From Paenibacillus dokdonensis (GTDB lineage: Bacteria > Bacillota > Bacilli > Paenibacillales > Paenibacillaceae), in assembly GCF_004916975.1 (NCBI RefSeq), contig NZ_STGQ01000002.1, forward strand, positions 310,001 to 374,000: a DNA stretch of 64,000 nucleotides, written 5' to 3'. The stretch's first letter is position 1; each line of letters starts with the position of its first letter. A program made the translations under genes and the position numbers. Positions 17,856 to 27,081 of this stretch are shown one piece after another. The notes below the pieces were generated by a model, which made no database searches, was not told the DNA's origin, and saw nothing but the letters and a program-made list of their open reading frames with translations.

Positions 17856-18721
17856 TACATATCCGTCTCCCTTCCCTGAAGGAATTTAAGCTGCAGCACC
17901 GAGATGAGGGCAATCACGATAAAATAAATGACTGAGTTGGCAGATTGGTAGGCAAATTCCCCGCCCTGAAATCCGCCTGTGTATATCAGATGCGAAATCG
18001 ACTGCGTCGCCCGGCCCGGGCCGCCATTGGTCAAGGCAATGATCTGGTCGAAGACCATCAGTGAGTTTTTCATCGCAAGCACCATGTTAATGGTGAAGAA
18101 CGGCGCGATCAGCGGAAACGTGATTTTCCAGAATTCCTGCCAGCGGCTGGCTCCGTCCAGATTGGATGCCTCATATAAAGATGTCGGTATCGTCTGCAGG
18201 CCGGCTAGATACAAAATCGTATTGAACGCGATGCCCTGCCATACCGCCACGATAACGATCCCGATCCAGGCCATATGCTCATTACCTAGAATGTTGGTCG
18301 AAAAGGCGCTAACCCCTAAATTTTTGCCCCAAATCGTAAAGACGTTCGAGAACAGATAGTTGAAGATATAGCCTACGATCAGTACGCTCAGAATGTTCGG
18401 CAGGAAGTAAATGCCGCGGAAAAAGTTTCTGAATTTAATTTTGGCGTTCAGCCCAAGCGCGATCAGCAGACTTAAGACATTCGTCAGGATCGTGGTGACG
18501 ATCGCAAACTTAAAAGTGAACAAGTAGGCGTTGCCCACATTATTATCCGTAAAGATATTGATGTAATTTTTGAAGCCGACAAAGTCGTAATGCTTGCCGA
18601 ATCCGTTCCAGTTGGTGAATGAGTAATAAATGCCCTGTAGGGCCGGCAGCGTCATGAATATAAAAAATAATATAACGGCGGGCACGGTCATCCAGTAAAA
18701 AGCCGTGAGTCGCTTCGTCAT
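17855..18721 (-). CDS. ABC sugar permease, MalF/UgpA type
   Basis: A 288-residue CUT1 permease with six membrane segments. The N-terminal block FYSFTNWNGFG and the EAA loop (EASNLDGASRWQEFWKITFP) are characteristic. AAAGGAGG precedes the ATG. It is the middle gene of a three-gene minus-strand operon (lipoprotein, this permease, second permease). Confidence 0.93.
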   Translation of the reverse strand: MTKRLTAFYWMTVPAVILFFIFMTLPALQGIYYSFTNWNGFGKHYDFVGFKNYINIFTDNNVGNAYLFTFKFAIVTTILTNVLSLLIALGLNAKIKFRNFFRGIYFLPNILSVLIVGYIFNYLFSNVFTIWGKNLGVSAFSTNILGNEHMAWIGIVIVAVWQGIAFNTILYLAGLQTIPTSLYEASNLDGASRWQEFWKITFPLIAPFFTINMVLAMKNSLMVFDQIIALTNGGPGRATQSISHLIYTGGFQGGEFAYQSANSVIYFIVIALISVLQLKFLQGRETDM

Positions 18722-18747
18722 CTTCCTTCCTCCTTTGATCGGTGCAA

Positions 18748-19971
18748 TTATTTACGGCTTTGCACCTTATCCCATTCGCGGTCCAGGGTTTGTAAATAGC
18801 CGTCGATGTTTCTATTTTGCAAAAAGGCCTGTACGATCGAGTTCAGCTGCATAGCGGCAGGCAAATAGTGGTCGGCAAAATCCAGTACCTTGCCTTCTTT
18901 CAGGTAAGGCAGCAGCTCGGCAACCGCCGGATCCTCCTGGTTCACGCCTTTGACAGCGGCAAAGGCCGTCTGCTCCTTGATGTACTGCCCGATATTCTCC
19001 GGTTCGAGGAGAAAGGAAAGGAACTCTTCGGCTTCCTTCTTGTGCTTAGTATCCTCAGATATGGTAAGCAGCGTGTCCACGCCGGAAATCAGCTTGTTCT
19101 GCTCCGGATCATTGCCCGCCGGAAATGGAAAGAAGCCAATGTCGGCTTTCGGATTCGCTTTGCGGATCTCCGGAATGGCCCAGCTGCCCTGGATGTACAT
19201 CGCGGCCTCACCTTTGGCGAAGGCACGGTTGCCATCCGCATAGTTCTTACCGAAATTATCTCCATGGCCATAATCCAGCAGCTTCAGCTGTTTTTCAGCG
19301 ACCTCGCGGAATTTTTCCTTAAACGTGACTTTCCCTTCCCGCAGCTGCTTGAAGAAATCAATGCCCACCAAATTCGGGGCCAGCGCATTAAACGGAAGGT
19401 TTGTCTGCCAATCATCCTTATATGTAAAATAGAATGGGATTTTTCCGTTATCCTTGACCTTCTGCGCTGTTGCAATCAGCTCGTCCCAGGTTTTCGGGAC
19501 GGTGAGTCCCATTTCCTTGAATAGGGTCTTGTTATACATAATGCCATTGGCATTCGTTGCATAGGGTACCGCCGTCACCTTGTCCATACCCGTAATATCC
19601 TTCAGCATTTTTATATAATTGGGCTCGATATTCTCCAGGAGCTTGCTTTGCGTCAGATCGGTGAAAATGTCACTCTGTGCGAGAATTGAATACGTATCGG
19701 TCGCGCCGAGGGCAATCACATCAGGGATATCGTTTTTGACAACGCGTGTCTTGAGTACCGTTTCCGCATCAGGCGGATTGATCTGGCTGACCTGGATACC
19801 CGGATGCGCCTGATTGAATTTAGCGATCAGCTTGTCGAAGGAGCCTTTCGCTTCCGGTTTGTTTTGAAAAAACTCAAGCTTGACCTTCCCGTCCGCCTCT
19901 TTGCTGCCGCCGCAGCCCGAAAGCATGGAGACAAGCAGGACGCAGGCCAAAAGCAGTCTTCCCTTTTTCAT
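18748..19971 (-). CDS. Sugar-binding lipoprotein of ABC importer
   Basis: A 407-residue family 1 solute-binding protein. The start chosen (ATG 19969-19971, with AGGGGGG in front) gives a signal peptide MKKGRLLLACVLLVSMLSGC with lipobox LSGC and C20. Blocks such as PYATNANGIMYNKTLFKE and AMYIQGSWAIPEI are standard for the family. It should bind an oligosaccharide at the outer face of the membrane for the two permeases encoded downstream. A LacI/cre-like palindrome about 60 bases upstream suggests carbohydrate control. The ligand is unknown. Confidence 0.92.
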   Translation of the reverse strand: MKKGRLLLACVLLVSMLSGCGGSKEADGKVKLEFFQNKPEAKGSFDKLIAKFNQAHPGIQVSQINPPDAETVLKTRVVKNDIPDVIALGATDTYSILAQSDIFTDLTQSKLLENIEPNYIKMLKDITGMDKVTAVPYATNANGIMYNKTLFKEMGLTVPKTWDELIATAQKVKDNGKIPFYFTYKDDWQTNLPFNALAPNLVGIDFFKQLREGKVTFKEKFREVAEKQLKLLDYGHGDNFGKNYADGNRAFAKGEAAMYIQGSWAIPEIRKANPKADIGFFPFPAGNDPEQNKLISGVDTLLTISEDTKHKKEAEEFLSFLLEPENIGQYIKEQTAFAAVKGVNQEDPAVAELLPYLKEGKVLDFADHYLPAAMQLNSIVQAFLQNRNIDGYLQTLDREWDKVQSRK

Positions 19972-20031
19972 GCTGGACCCCCCTAAAATATTATTCATGC
20001 TAAATGGCTTCCCTTCAAAGAAATACCCTTT

Positions 20032-20046
20032 ACGAAAACGTTTTAA
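20032..20046. promoter_or_regulatory. LacI-family / cre-like operator
   Basis: ACGAAAACGTTTTAA is centred on CG with an AAAACGTTTT core. It deviates from the catabolite-responsive consensus at two fixed positions. It lies about 60 bases before the sugar-binding lipoprotein gene, a plausible place for CcpA or a LacI-type repressor. Confidence 0.45.
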
Positions 20047-20194
20047 ACTAACCAATGAGTGCCAATAACTAAGCTATACCGGTAATTATTTCTTATTTAA
20101 GGAAGGGTTAAACGTCAGATGAAAGGCCAACCTGGGAAGCAGCTTAAGACCGGTTGAATATTGTTTATTTGAAATAAGGCCGGACTCAACAAGC

Positions 20195-20227
20195 AAAAAA
20201 AAGGACGCCTACATGTAGGCGTCCTTT
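20195..20227 (-). terminator. Terminator of the ABC exporter operon
   Basis: A perfect palindrome GGACGCCTACATGTAGGCGTCC is flanked by A-run and T-run, so it can work on both strands. On the minus strand it follows the exporter gene stop by four bases. Confidence 0.9.
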
Positions 20228-20231
20228 TACA

Positions 20232-22142
20232 TTATTCCTGAACCGGAGCAGCTGCAGCCGATTCCTCCGTACCATCCAGATTTTTAAATTGGCTTTCAAA
20301 CATGCGAGCATAAAAACCCTGCTGCTCCATAAGCTGCTCATGATTTCCCTGCTCAATGATCTCCCCATGGTCGATGACCATGATCGTATCAGCATCCCGG
20401 ATCGTGTTCAACCGGTGTGCAATGATAAATGTCGTCCGGCCCTGCATCATGTGCATCAGCGCATCCTGGATATGAAGCTCCGTGCGGGTATCGATGCTGC
20501 TCGTCGCCTCGTCCAGAATCAGAATAGACGGCTTAGCTAACAGTACGCGGGCAATCGCCAGCAGCTGGCGTTGTCCCTGGCTGAGATTGCCGCCGTTCTC
20601 CGACAGAACGGTGTCGTACCCGTCCGGAAGGCGCCGGATGAACACATCTGCATTGGCCATCGCCGCTGCTTCATGAACTTCCGCATCCGTCGCTTCCGGC
20701 TTGCCGTATTTAATATTCTCCTTGATCGTTCCCGAGAACAGATAAGTGTCCTGCAGAACGAAACCGAAGCTTCTGCGAAGACTGTCCCTCGTATAATCAC
20801 GGATGTCTGTTCCGTCGATGCAAACAGATCCTGCCGTCACATCGTAAAAGCGTGTCAGCAAGTTCACGATGGTCGTCTTGCCGGCTCCTGTCGGGCCGAC
20901 CAAGGCCGTGCTGCTGCCCGGCCTTGCGGTAAAGCTTATATTTTTCAGAATAGGAACCTCGGGTCTGTATCCAAAACTAACCTGATCGAATACGACCTCT
21001 CCCTCGATCTGATCCAATACTTCCGCTTTTTCAGAATCTGCCGTCTCCTCATTCTCATCCAGCACTTCGAAGACACGCTCCGCTCCGGCGACCCCGGATT
21101 GAAGAAGGTTATAAATATTCGCCAGATCATTCAAGGGTCTTACGAATTGACGTGAATAGCTGATAAAGCTGGCAATAACGCCAATGGTAATCAAGCTTTT
21201 AACAGCCAGAACCCCGCCAACCAGAGCGACAGCAGCAAACCCGATATTGTTGATCACATTCATCATTGGCATGAGAAATCCTGAACGGATTTGCGCTTTC
21301 AGCCCTACCTCAAACAGCTTCTGGTTCACCTTTTCAAATTCGGAAATCGCCTTGTCCTCATGATTAAAGGCTTTGACCACTTCCATGCCCGAAATGCTTT
21401 CCTCAATATGACCGTTGATCCTCCCGAGCTGCACCTGCTGCTCCTTGAACAGGACCTTCGTTTTCCTTGTCACGGCGCGCGTCAGAAAATACAGAATCGG
21501 CACGGTAATCAGACTTGCCAGCGTCAGAATCGGACTGAGGATAATCATCATCACGAGGGAGCCGACGATCGTAATCGCGCCAGACATCAGCTGGACGGTC
21601 GATTGTGAAATCGTCGAGCTCACATTGTCGATATCATTTGTAAGACGGCTCATGACCTCGCCGTGAGAGCGGGCATCGAAGTAAGACACAGGCAGCTTTT
21701 GCAGCTTGCCAAACAACGCCCGGCGCAGTGAGGCCACAATCCGCTGTGAAATGCCCGCCATCAGCCAGCCCTGCAGAAACGTCAGCAGCGCATCCGTTAC
21801 ATAAGCGGCGGCAAGAACGATAATCAGAATTTTCAGCAGATCAAAATCCACTCCCAGAGCCCCCAGGGACATGGCGTCGATCGATCTGCCGATCAGATAT
21901 GGGCCAAGCAGCGTCACGGCTGCATCGATCACAATAAACAGCATGATGAGCGACAACAGCTTCCGCTCTCTGCCGAAATAGCCCCATAAACGCCGGATCG
22001 TCCCTCCGAAATTTTTGGGCTTACCACCGGAGCCCCCGCCCATCAATCCCCTCATGGGACTGCCAGGTCTTCCACCGGGGGCACCTGCCCCCTGGGATAT
22101 AGGAGTCTGCTGCTGTTCATGCGCGGTATTATTCTGCGGCAT
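20232..22142 (-). CDS. ABC exporter subunit (canonical ATPase half of a heterodimer)
   Basis: A 636-residue half-transporter. Residues about 1-50 are a Gln/Gly/Pro-rich cytoplasmic tail, followed by a six-helix exporter domain and a nucleotide-binding domain. Walker A is GPTGAGKTT, the signature is LSQGQRQLLAIARVL, and the Walker B ILILDEATSSID keeps the catalytic Glu. The ATG at 22140-22142 has AAGGAG and overlaps the upstream subunit by 14 bases, so the two are coupled. It resembles Bacillus YfiC and other multidrug or lipid exporters. The substrate cannot be told. Confidence 0.92.
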   Translation of the reverse strand: MPQNNTAHEQQQTPISQGAGAPGGRPGSPMRGLMGGGSGGKPKNFGGTIRRLWGYFGRERKLLSLIMLFIVIDAAVTLLGPYLIGRSIDAMSLGALGVDFDLLKILIIVLAAAYVTDALLTFLQGWLMAGISQRIVASLRRALFGKLQKLPVSYFDARSHGEVMSRLTNDIDNVSSTISQSTVQLMSGAITIVGSLVMMIILSPILTLASLITVPILYFLTRAVTRKTKVLFKEQQVQLGRINGHIEESISGMEVVKAFNHEDKAISEFEKVNQKLFEVGLKAQIRSGFLMPMMNVINNIGFAAVALVGGVLAVKSLITIGVIASFISYSRQFVRPLNDLANIYNLLQSGVAGAERVFEVLDENEETADSEKAEVLDQIEGEVVFDQVSFGYRPEVPILKNISFTARPGSSTALVGPTGAGKTTIVNLLTRFYDVTAGSVCIDGTDIRDYTRDSLRRSFGFVLQDTYLFSGTIKENIKYGKPEATDAEVHEAAAMANADVFIRRLPDGYDTVLSENGGNLSQGQRQLLAIARVLLAKPSILILDEATSSIDTRTELHIQDALMHMMQGRTTFIIAHRLNTIRDADTIMVIDHGEIIEQGNHEQLMEQQGFYARMFESQFKNLDGTEESAAAAPVQE

Positions 22143-23874
22143 TCGGCTGCATCTCCTTCCCCATCTGAGACTTGTAGATTTCCTGATAGACACGGCAGTG
22201 CTGCATCAGCTCTTCATGTGTGCCGCTGCCGGCCACTTCCCCCCGGTCCATGACAACAATCCGGTCCGCATCCATGACCGAAGTGATCCGCTGGGCGATC
22301 AGAATACAGGTCAGTCCCTTGGCATACGTCCGCAGCGCCTGCTTGATCCTGCTTTCCGTGGCCACGTCCACCGCACTGGTACAGTCGTCCAGAATCAGAA
22401 TTTCAGGCTGTCTGACAAGCGCCCGGGCGATGGAAAGGCGCTGCTTCTGACCACCCGAGAAGTTGACGCCGCCCTGGCCAATCCGGCTGTTGTAGCCTTC
22501 AGGTGAAGCCGAAATAAATTCATGCGCCTCCGCTATCCGGGCCGCCTGCACCAGCTCTTCGTCCGCCGCATCCTCTTTGCCCCATCTCAGATTGTCCTCC
22601 ACCGTTCCGGTGAACAACATCATCTTCTGTGGAACGATCGCGATTGACTCCCTAAGCTTCTGAGGGTCCATCCGCCGGACATCCTCGCCATTCACCTTGA
22701 CTGTACCGGAGGTGGCATCATAGAACCTTGGAATTAAATGAACCAGCGAGGTTTTACCCGAGCCCGTCGAGCCGATGATACCAATCGTTTGTCCAGGCAG
22801 ACAGGTGAGTGTAAAGTCTCGGATGACCGGGTCACCCGATGACCCTGCATATGCAAAACTGATATGTTCGAAATCGATGCGTCCGCGCTCGCCCTCGCAT
22901 GGTGAAACCTCTGCACCTTCCGCCGGCATGCCGCTCTCTACGACCATCACTTCCCCGATCCGTCCTGCTGAAGCCTTGGCGCGCACAAACATATTGAACA
23001 CGTTCGAAATCATCATCAGCGAGAATAAAATTTGCGTCATGTAGTTGATGAAAGCGATAATGCTGCCGACCTGCATCTGGTTATTGTCAACCCGCAGTCC
23101 GCCGAGCCACAGCACGGCAATGATGCCAAAGTTGACTACGAGCGAGATTCCCGGACCAAAAACAGACATCACCCGCATCGAAGTCATGGAACGCTCCGCC
23201 AGCTCATCATTTGCCGACTTGAACTTGCCCACTTCATAGTCAAACCGGTTGAAGGCCTTCACGACGCGCACGCCGGACAAATATTCCCTCATGACCCCGT
23301 TCACGCGGTCAAGCGCTCGCTGTACACGGATGAAGAACGGAAATCCGATCTTCATATTCATTACGATGAGGACAGCCACGATAGGCACTACGACCACGAG
23401 AATGACAGATAGATGAATATCCAAGCGCAGCGCCATGATCAAACTTCCGATGCCCAGCAGAGGAGCCTTAACGAAAAAGCGCATCAATCCGTTCATAAAG
23501 TTCTGGACCTGCGTGACATCATTCGTCAGGCGGGTTACCAGGGAAGCGCGGTCGAAACGATCCATATGTTCAAAGGACAGTGACTGAATTTTGCGGAATA
23601 GATCGGACCTGAGCTCTGCACCAAACCGCTGCGAGACATGGCTAGAAACCACATTACGAATCGATGCCGACAAAGCGCCAACTCCGGTGATAAGCAGCAT
23701 CATCCCGCCCAGGTAAAATACCTTGTTCATGCTGCCTGTTGCGACACCGTCATCAATGACCTTGGACATGATCGTCGGCTGCAGCAGGTCGCAGAAAGCT
23801 TCCAGCGTCAAAAAGAGCACGGATAAGCTAAACAGCTTGCCGTATTTCCGAATATATTTTTGAAGAAAGGACAT
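22129..23874 (-). CDS. ABC exporter subunit (degenerate ATPase half of a heterodimer)
   Basis: A 581-residue half-transporter with six membrane segments and an ATPase domain. Walker A is GSTGSGKTS and the signature is NFSGGQKQRLSIARAL, but Walker B reads ILILDDCTSAVD, with Asp where the catalytic Glu is expected. That is the usual mark of the non-hydrolysing site in heterodimeric exporters such as YfiB/YfiC or TM287/288. The internal ATG at 23872-23874 fits the family start MSFLQKYIRKYG better than the GTG four codons earlier. It is the first gene of a two-gene operon. Confidence 0.92.
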   Translation of the reverse strand: MSFLQKYIRKYGKLFSLSVLFLTLEAFCDLLQPTIMSKVIDDGVATGSMNKVFYLGGMMLLITGVGALSASIRNVVSSHVSQRFGAELRSDLFRKIQSLSFEHMDRFDRASLVTRLTNDVTQVQNFMNGLMRFFVKAPLLGIGSLIMALRLDIHLSVILVVVVPIVAVLIVMNMKIGFPFFIRVQRALDRVNGVMREYLSGVRVVKAFNRFDYEVGKFKSANDELAERSMTSMRVMSVFGPGISLVVNFGIIAVLWLGGLRVDNNQMQVGSIIAFINYMTQILFSLMMISNVFNMFVRAKASAGRIGEVMVVESGMPAEGAEVSPCEGERGRIDFEHISFAYAGSSGDPVIRDFTLTCLPGQTIGIIGSTGSGKTSLVHLIPRFYDATSGTVKVNGEDVRRMDPQKLRESIAIVPQKMMLFTGTVEDNLRWGKEDAADEELVQAARIAEAHEFISASPEGYNSRIGQGGVNFSGGQKQRLSIARALVRQPEILILDDCTSAVDVATESRIKQALRTYAKGLTCILIAQRITSVMDADRIVVMDRGEVAGSGTHEELMQHCRVYQEIYKSQMGKEMQPNAAE

Positions 23875-23974
23875 GCATGAACACACCTTTGCGCATCAGA
23901 TTAGGATCTATGATTCAGAACCTATGAGTTTTTATGTATGTATATACATATTCTCCGATATCAGATGAATTCCG

Positions 23975-24976
23975 TCAATCTTTAAGCCACTCATCAAAAA
24001 AATTCTTGTATCCTTCCTTCATCATCCGGCTTGAAAACTGGTCGAACGCATAATGCCGGTTATCCATCGAATAGGACTGCGGCGACGCGGCCGCCATGTT
24101 CACAAGCTCGAACCAATTCTCTTCATTGCCTGAAAAGGAGTGCCTCGCATTGATATGACGGTAGCAGGGATGCTCCGGTTTCACGACGATTTTACCCATG
24201 GCGAGCGCTTCGGTCAGCGGCATGGCAAATGTATCGAACCGGGAGCAGTTCCAATAGACCTTCGCTGAATTCATGAGCGCAAATACCTCATCCTGGCTCA
24301 GCGCGAACTGCAGCCTCACATTATCCGGAATATGATACTTCTTCAGGCTTTCTCGGTAGCGCTCCCCTCCGAATACCATGAACACTTCCTTGTCCGGATT
24401 TTGCTGCGCATACTTCAGCACCAGATCCGGTCGGCGGTTTTCCTCATCGCGTCCAATCCAGAGGATGCGGTTCTCTACAATTTGTGCCGGGTCAAAATGC
24501 TTCTGCGCCAGATTTTCACTGAATCCGATCGGGATGACATCCACATCATTCACGCCAAAGTTCCGGGAGAATTCCTCTTTCAAAAACTCCGTCTGTACGA
24601 TTGCCTTGTCTACCATCTGGTAAAAAGGCTTCATCATCTCATATCCCGTCAGTGCGGGGTCGGGAAAGCTGTGGGGAAAAAGCACGCTTTTCTCGAGGAA
24701 CATCTTCAGATAGGTAAAGCCGGATACGGTGTAAATAACATGCTCGATGCCATTCTGATAAATTTGATCCAGGATGATATCGTAATTGACCAAATCGCCC
24801 TTCTCATGCTCATATCCGGGCACCCAGTCATACCCGCTCACGTGGCGCTCCGGGGAGATAAAAACGATGTCCACACCCAGCTCTGCGCCGATTGCCTTCA
24901 GACGGTCCGCAAATACGCGCGGCCCCTGATTTTCACTAAACTGAATTTTTCTCATGACCAATCCGACTTTTTTCAT
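23975..24976 (-). CDS. Glycosyltransferase (GT4-like)
   Basis: A 333-residue cytoplasmic protein with a two-lobed GT-B arrangement. The C-terminal lobe has IPIGFSENLAQ, ILWIGRDEENRRPDLVLKYA, a core FMVFGG, and the donor-binding region NCSRFDTFAMPLTEALAMG. These correspond to family 1/4 glycosyltransferases that use nucleotide sugars. The acceptor is unknown and no polysaccharide cluster surrounds it. GAGGATGA precedes the ATG. It lies between adeR and the ABC exporter on the same strand, but with separate spacing. Confidence 0.82.
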   Translation of the reverse strand: MKKVGLVMRKIQFSENQGPRVFADRLKAIGAELGVDIVFISPERHVSGYDWVPGYEHEKGDLVNYDIILDQIYQNGIEHVIYTVSGFTYLKMFLEKSVLFPHSFPDPALTGYEMMKPFYQMVDKAIVQTEFLKEEFSRNFGVNDVDVIPIGFSENLAQKHFDPAQIVENRILWIGRDEENRRPDLVLKYAQQNPDKEVFMVFGGERYRESLKKYHIPDNVRLQFALSQDEVFALMNSAKVYWNCSRFDTFAMPLTEALAMGKIVVKPEHPCYRHINARHSFSGNEENWFELVNMAAASPQSYSMDNRHYAFDQFSSRMMKEGYKNFFDEWLKD

Positions 24977-25012
24977 TCGTTATTCATCCTCTATGCTTTC
25001 AATGCTGTATTT

Positions 25013-26668
25013 TTAAGACAAAAGCGGCAGTGCTAAGAGGGCCATTTCCAGACATATGCGCCGGTCCGGCTCCAAATAGTCCTCGCCCAAAATTTCCGTA
25101 ATCTTATCCAGCCGATTGTACAGCGTCTGCCGGTGAATGAACAGCGCCTTGGCCGTATCGTTTTTGGATCCCATGCATTTCAGGTATATATCCAGCGTTT
25201 GGAGCAGGTGAAGATGATGCTCACGGTCATAGCTCATCAGCGGCCCAAGCTGATCCTGAATGAAGGATTCAAGCGCCTCTTCCGGAATGGCCTTCAGTAG
25301 GCGGTAGACTCCAATCCGGTCATAAAAAAGTCCGTCCTGCAACGCTGCTGACGAACGCGACACCTCAAGCACCTGCTCCGCTTCTTTGAAGCTTTTATGC
25401 ATATCCGTCATCCGGTTACGGAGGAGTCCAAAGCCCGCATGCAGACGCAGCACAGGAGTTTCTGGGGTCGGAAGCTGCAAGCGCTCCACGATTTTGCGGA
25501 TGGTCTGCTGCAGGAGTGCAGGCGTATCATCTCTTGCAGCCTTCTCACGTGCGCACAGGATATAAATCCGGCGACCCTTTTGCATCAGCAGATTGTGAAG
25601 GGCATGCTTTTTTAAGAGCGCGCGCAGTCTGACCAGCAGGTCCTGCTGAACCGATTCCACCTTGTCCCGATCCAGCTCTCCTTCCTCCGTGATATACTCC
25701 ATTTCGATCATTCCCGCTGCAAAACATACATCGCCTTGCTTTTGAGGCCGCAGTCCCATACGGCCCCGTGCTTCCTCTTCATCCTCCATCTGATGATTCA
25801 AAATGTCCTGAATGAGCTGATTCTGGTCGCGGAGCATTTTTTCCTCCAGAAAAAGCATCCTAAGCAGGAGAGATGCCAGCGACTTGGCCGTATAATCGAG
25901 CAGCAGCGTGATCCGGTCCTGTGTCTGCTGACTCGGGATAACCAGCCCGACATGCGCCAATGTCTGTCCGAGACAAATGACCGGCTGGGTCAGCAGTAAA
26001 CGATCCTGCGGCAGTGCGAATATGCCCGCTTCCTGTTGTGCCGCTTCACTTGCCTCTACCTGCTGCCTGTACAAGGCGGTGAGTTCTTCTGCTAGAGCCG
26101 GGGATATCCCGCGGGGAATAAATTTATTCGTATCCACGGTAGAATGGTACACAACTTGTTGTCCGGTGTATTCATATAATACATGGAGAATGGCATAAAC
26201 ATCCGTGCTTTGAAGGGTAATCTGCTGCAATCTGCGGGAATATGCCTCCAGATCCTTCAGCATCTGGTGCTGCTGATTGATCAGCAGGCCATGAATGTCC
26301 TGGGTAATTTCCACAAAGCGGACAGGCTGCTCAAATACAATCAGAGGAAAATCCGATGCATCCGCGAGCTCGATAATTTCGCTTGGAATGTTCTCGATAC
26401 TCGTCCCAAGCTCGACGCACAGACCTGCCGCTTCCTGGCGTATGAGCTGCTGCATGTAGGACAGGCGTTCCTGTTCGTAATGGCGGAGCCAGAGACCGGT
26501 CGTCAGAATGAGGTCATTCTTCGTTACAAATGGGGCCACATTAGCGATTTCAAGTATGTGAACCCAACCGACCTTGCGGCCGGTGCCGCCTGCGCCTGCG
26601 ATCAGCCGGGCTCTTTGAAATACGGGACGTTCCAGCACGTCCCTGATATAAAGCGTGAACCCGCCCAT
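25013..26668 (-). CDS. adeR: PucR-family regulator, probable AdeR activator of ald
   Basis: A 551-residue cytoplasmic regulator. The N-terminal PucR domain (about 1-125) begins at YIRDVLERPVFQRARLIAG; a middle GGDEF-like region follows, and the C-terminus carries the PucR helix-turn-helix NDTAKALFIHRQTLYNRLDKI near residues 505-525 (written here in parts: NDTAKALFIH and RQTLYNRLDKI). The start at 26666-26668 has GAGGG upstream; an earlier ATG 18 codons upstream lacks a site. It is divergent from alanine dehydrogenase, exactly the arrangement of Bacillus subtilis adeR and ald, where AdeR activates ald. The assignment rests on family and synteny. Confidence 0.85.
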   Translation of the reverse strand: MGGFTLYIRDVLERPVFQRARLIAGAGGTGRKVGWVHILEIANVAPFVTKNDLILTTGLWLRHYEQERLSYMQQLIRQEAAGLCVELGTSIENIPSEIIELADASDFPLIVFEQPVRFVEITQDIHGLLINQQHQMLKDLEAYSRRLQQITLQSTDVYAILHVLYEYTGQQVVYHSTVDTNKFIPRGISPALAEELTALYRQQVEASEAAQQEAGIFALPQDRLLLTQPVICLGQTLAHVGLVIPSQQTQDRITLLLDYTAKSLASLLLRMLFLEEKMLRDQNQLIQDILNHQMEDEEEARGRMGLRPQKQGDVCFAAGMIEMEYITEEGELDRDKVESVQQDLLVRLRALLKKHALHNLLMQKGRRIYILCAREKAARDDTPALLQQTIRKIVERLQLPTPETPVLRLHAGFGLLRNRMTDMHKSFKEAEQVLEVSRSSAALQDGLFYDRIGVYRLLKAIPEEALESFIQDQLGPLMSYDREHHLHLLQTLDIYLKCMGSKNDTAKALFIHRQTLYNRLDKITEILGEDYLEPDRRICLEMALLALPLLS

Positions 26669-26885
26669 AGCCGTCACATCCCTCAGGTTTAATGGAGACA
26701 TTATAGAAGGTTGGCGGATCATTTACAATACAGGTACTGACCCGCCGGGATAAACATTATGTCCTGTCGTGTGATCTATTTCCTTGACAAGACGTACGAT
26801 GCAACGCGTAACAATCGATTGTAAACTTTTAATATATGATGAAAAAAAATACAGAATGTCGATTTGCTCATAATCATTATAGCTA

Positions 26886-27034
26886 GTGGCGGAGGGGACG
26901 GAATCATTCTGAAGAAGCGCTAGCGTTCGCCTTTGTCTCCGAATTTCTACCCTATAAAGGGCAAAATTCAGGAAATTTGGAGACAACAGCGATCGGAAGA
27001 ATGATCCGTTACCGCAGCGGTCCCTCGCTCAAAG
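26886..27034 (+). repeat. 149-bp structured intergenic repeat, copy 2
   Basis: It is the same length as copy 1 and aligns without gaps. The central stem is TTGTCTCCGAATTTCT pairing with GGAAATTTGGAGACAA; the outer stem is CGGAATCATTC with GAATGATCCG. Relative to copy 1, two base pairs in the central stem and one in the outer stem have changed on both sides. It occupies most of the adeR-ald intergenic region, ending 47 bases before the ald start, so it would be part of the ald leader if the promoter lies upstream. Confidence 0.88.
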
Positions 27035-27081
27035 TTAAAGCCGACTTTTTGTTATACATTTTATTGAAGAGGTGATCTGTC

